Shown here: piece after piece, positions 62,910 to 64,000 of the stretch
Layout: each line of letters opens with the position of its first letter
Position numbering within the stretch: position 1 is the first letter of the stretch
Program-made: the position numbers and the translations under genes
NCBI GenBank assembly: GCA_021772985.1
Contig: JAJFKX010000036.1
Coordinates: 1 to 64,000 of the forward strand
Direction of reading: 5' to 3'
From: Gammaproteobacteria bacterium
Lineage (GTDB): Bacteria; Pseudomonadota; Gammaproteobacteria; Xanthomonadales; Wenzhouxiangellaceae
Length of the DNA stretch: 64,000 nucleotides
The notes under the pieces: generated by a model
Told to the model about the DNA's origin: nothing
The model's database searches: none
What the model saw: only the letters and a program-made list of their open reading frames with translations

Positions 62910-63353
62910 ATGACGAGAGATTCACAAAAGTCAGTGCACGAGGAAGTGTTCAAAAAACTATGTGTATTGGTCGGTCAATGGCAAGATAATAACGCGTCCA
63001 CTTTGGTAAACTACAGGTTGTCAGCAAATGACACGGTGCTGGTTGAAACATGGACATGGCCGGAAAAGAACATTGAGGCTTTGACGTTATACCACATGGA
63101 TGTGGACCAATTGATGGCAACTCATTATTGTCCTGTAGGTAATCAGCCTCGTTTGTTATTTGATTCGTTGGATGAGCCGTCGGTGTTTACATTTAAATTC
63201 GTATCGGCAACCAATCTGTTGGATCCGGGTGTTGATCACAACGTCGAGTTCTGGATCAAAATTAATGAATCGGATTTTTTCACACGTAGCGAGACTTATG
63301 TAGAGAGCGGTGTCTTTGATGTTCAGCAGAGCACTTACAGACGGTTGAGCTAG
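62910..63353 (+). CDS. Small soluble protein of unknown function
   Basis: ATG at 62910 follows GGAGG. The 147-residue product has an LVGQWQDNN start and strands such as TLVNYRLSANDTVLVETWTWP, looking like a lipocalin-type barrel of the DUF1579 or related kind. No signal peptide. Ends near GTTAGGC at 63373-63379, an R'-like core, which suggests a cassette gene. Confidence 0.65.
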   Translation: MTRDSQKSVHEEVFKKLCVLVGQWQDNNASTLVNYRLSANDTVLVETWTWPEKNIEALTLYHMDVDQLMATHYCPVGNQPRLLFDSLDEPSVFTFKFVSATNLLDPGVDHNVEFWIKINESDFFTRSETYVESGVFDVQQSTYRRLS

Positions 63354-63438
63354 CAATAAATTGATGATGCATGTTAGGCAGAAGTATCATTAGAAAAGCT
63401 TCTAGCAAGCCCCTGCAGTATATTTATAATTAAGCGAT

Positions 63439-63813
63439 ATGCAGCTAGATCATCTCAACTTATACGTCAGTGACGTGAATAGAAGCAGAACATTCTACGA
63501 AGCAATCTTACCGTGTTCAGGTCACGTGCTGGTACGAGACTTCGGTGAGGTTGCGGTCGGGTTTGGAGATAGAAATTACGCCGTTCTTGCCTTGGTTAGG
63601 CAGACACAAACAATACAAACCACTCACGTCGCTTTTCGTGTTGACACCCGTTCCGAGGTCAACCAAATTTACACTTTGGCGCTAAAAGCAGGCGCATCTG
63701 ACAATGGTCCGCCAGGATTGCGACCACACAATCACGAGCACTATTACGCCTGTTTTGTTTTTGACCCTGATGGGCACAATCTCGAATTTGTGTGTCACCA
63801 CGATGTTGCCTGA
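63439..63813 (+). CDS. VOC-family (glyoxalase-like) protein
   Basis: A 124-residue protein with LDHLNLYVSDVNRSRTFYEAIL, THVAFRVDTRSEVNQIYTLALKAG and FDPDGHNLEFVCH, a full VOC pattern with the His and Glu metal ligands. Relatives are common as integron cassettes. An attC left half starts at its stop codon. Confidence 0.92.
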   Translation: MQLDHLNLYVSDVNRSRTFYEAILPCSGHVLVRDFGEVAVGFGDRNYAVLALVRQTQTIQTTHVAFRVDTRSEVNQIYTLALKAGASDNGPPGLRPHNHEHYYACFVFDPDGHNLEFVCHHDVA

Positions 63814-63829
63814 CAAGTCATTGCAACGC
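63808..63829 (+). other. Truncated attC (left half only)
   Basis: GCCTGAC (63808-63814) and AAGTCATTGCAACGC form the R''-L'' side of an attC, overlapping the stop codon of the VOC gene. No right half follows; the GACATCC repeat comes next. Confidence 0.6.
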
Positions 63830-63850
63830 AGATGCGACTTCGCAGACATG

Positions 63851-63863
63851 GACATCCATTATT
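63851..63863 (+). repeat. GACATCC-type repeat copy
   Basis: GACATCCATTATT, a variant of the repeat at 44946, again directly after a cut attC. Confidence 0.5.
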
Positions 63864-63916
63864 CTCTTTTAGCCGTTTTACGGCATATTTTTCAGTATTG
63901 ACGGAAAGGTAACACT

Positions 63917-64000
63917 ATGCAACACCACAGATGGCAATGTCCTAAATGCGGGCATCGTGAGTTTGATACAGATCAGTTTCGGGCAGCTGGAGGCATGTTC
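63917..64000 (+). CDS. Zinc-ribbon protein, cut by window end
   Basis: ATG at 63917 follows GGAAAGGTAA. The visible 28 codons read MQHHRWQCPKCGHREFDTDQ then FRAAGGMF, the start of a small zinc-ribbon protein with its first CxxC pair. The rest lies beyond the window. Confidence 0.7.
   Translation, partial: MQHHRWQCPKCGHREFDTDQFRAAGGMF

Noticed and set aside
1-64000. CRISPR arrays, tRNA or rRNA genes, prophage
   Set aside because: No regularly spaced repeats, no cloverleaf or rRNA-like sequence and no phage structural genes were recognised.

Overview
The window is a chromosomal stretch from a gram-negative bacterium, most likely a gammaproteobacterium. The reasons are Tat and lipoprotein signals, ExbD-type proteins, an ExeM/NucH-type nuclease ending in an acidic DFIFGDGYE tail, DUF1272/DUF2891/DUF1365/DUF3833 genes, a REP-associated-type transposase and integron attC sites. 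Kelch proteins carrying DGEGW repeats suggest the Marinicella/Wenzhouxiangella neighbourhood, but that placement is inference. No rRNA, tRNA, CRISPR array or phage was seen.

Layout. 1-9.2 kb: two tandem secreted kelch proteins, a secreted protein of unknown fold, an MBOAT/SGNH acylation pair and a large secreted protein. 9.3-14.1 kb: a VOC protein, a di-haem secreted cytochrome, and an FHA/PP2C pair. 14.3-19.6 kb: mixed metabolic and small membrane genes, a 249-bp MITE-like element and an HMG-CoA-synthase-type enzyme. 19.9-22.8 kb: promoterless small genes separated by three convincing attC sites, with no integrase in view (a CALIN-like cassette array). 22.9-34.5 kb: peptidases, two sulfotransferases, an extensin-like protein and a GMC oxidoreductase with a Tat partner; two more MITE-like elements lie here, one inside a DUF1353 gene. 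34.6-44.5 kb: YHS protein, glmU-glmS, a frameshifted and an intact exbD, a phosphopantetheinyl transferase and the ExeM-type nuclease. 44.6-48.6 kb: a second accessory stretch with a broken RAYT-type transposase and cassette-type genes. 61.8-64 kb is a third such stretch.

The most interesting part is 49.8-60.5 kb. On the plus strand four closely packed genes encode Roadblock/LC7 protein, BLUF blue-light photoreceptor, MglA/CvnD-like small GTPase, and a second Roadblock/LC7 protein. All residues needed for BLUF photochemistry are present. This looks like a light-gated GTPase switch, a conservon-like module in which the histidine-kinase sensor is replaced by a flavin photoreceptor. Converging on it is a nine-gene minus-strand operon: OmpR-type regulator, histidine kinase, FAD amine-oxidase-like protein, DUF1365, cyclopropane-fatty-acid-synthase-like methyltransferase, chalcone-isomerase-like protein, MFS transporter, DUF3833 lipoprotein and SDR. 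Genes of this set are associated in other bacteria with light or singlet-oxygen responses and membrane lipid modification, so sensing and protection may be physically linked here.

The window also records recent DNA turnover. A 277-bp MITE with 28-bp perfect inverted repeats and a 4-bp target duplication splits the DUF1353 gene, and removing it in silico restores the frame. A 71-bp palindrome-bearing insertion breaks the RAYT-type transposase, and its removal also restores the frame.
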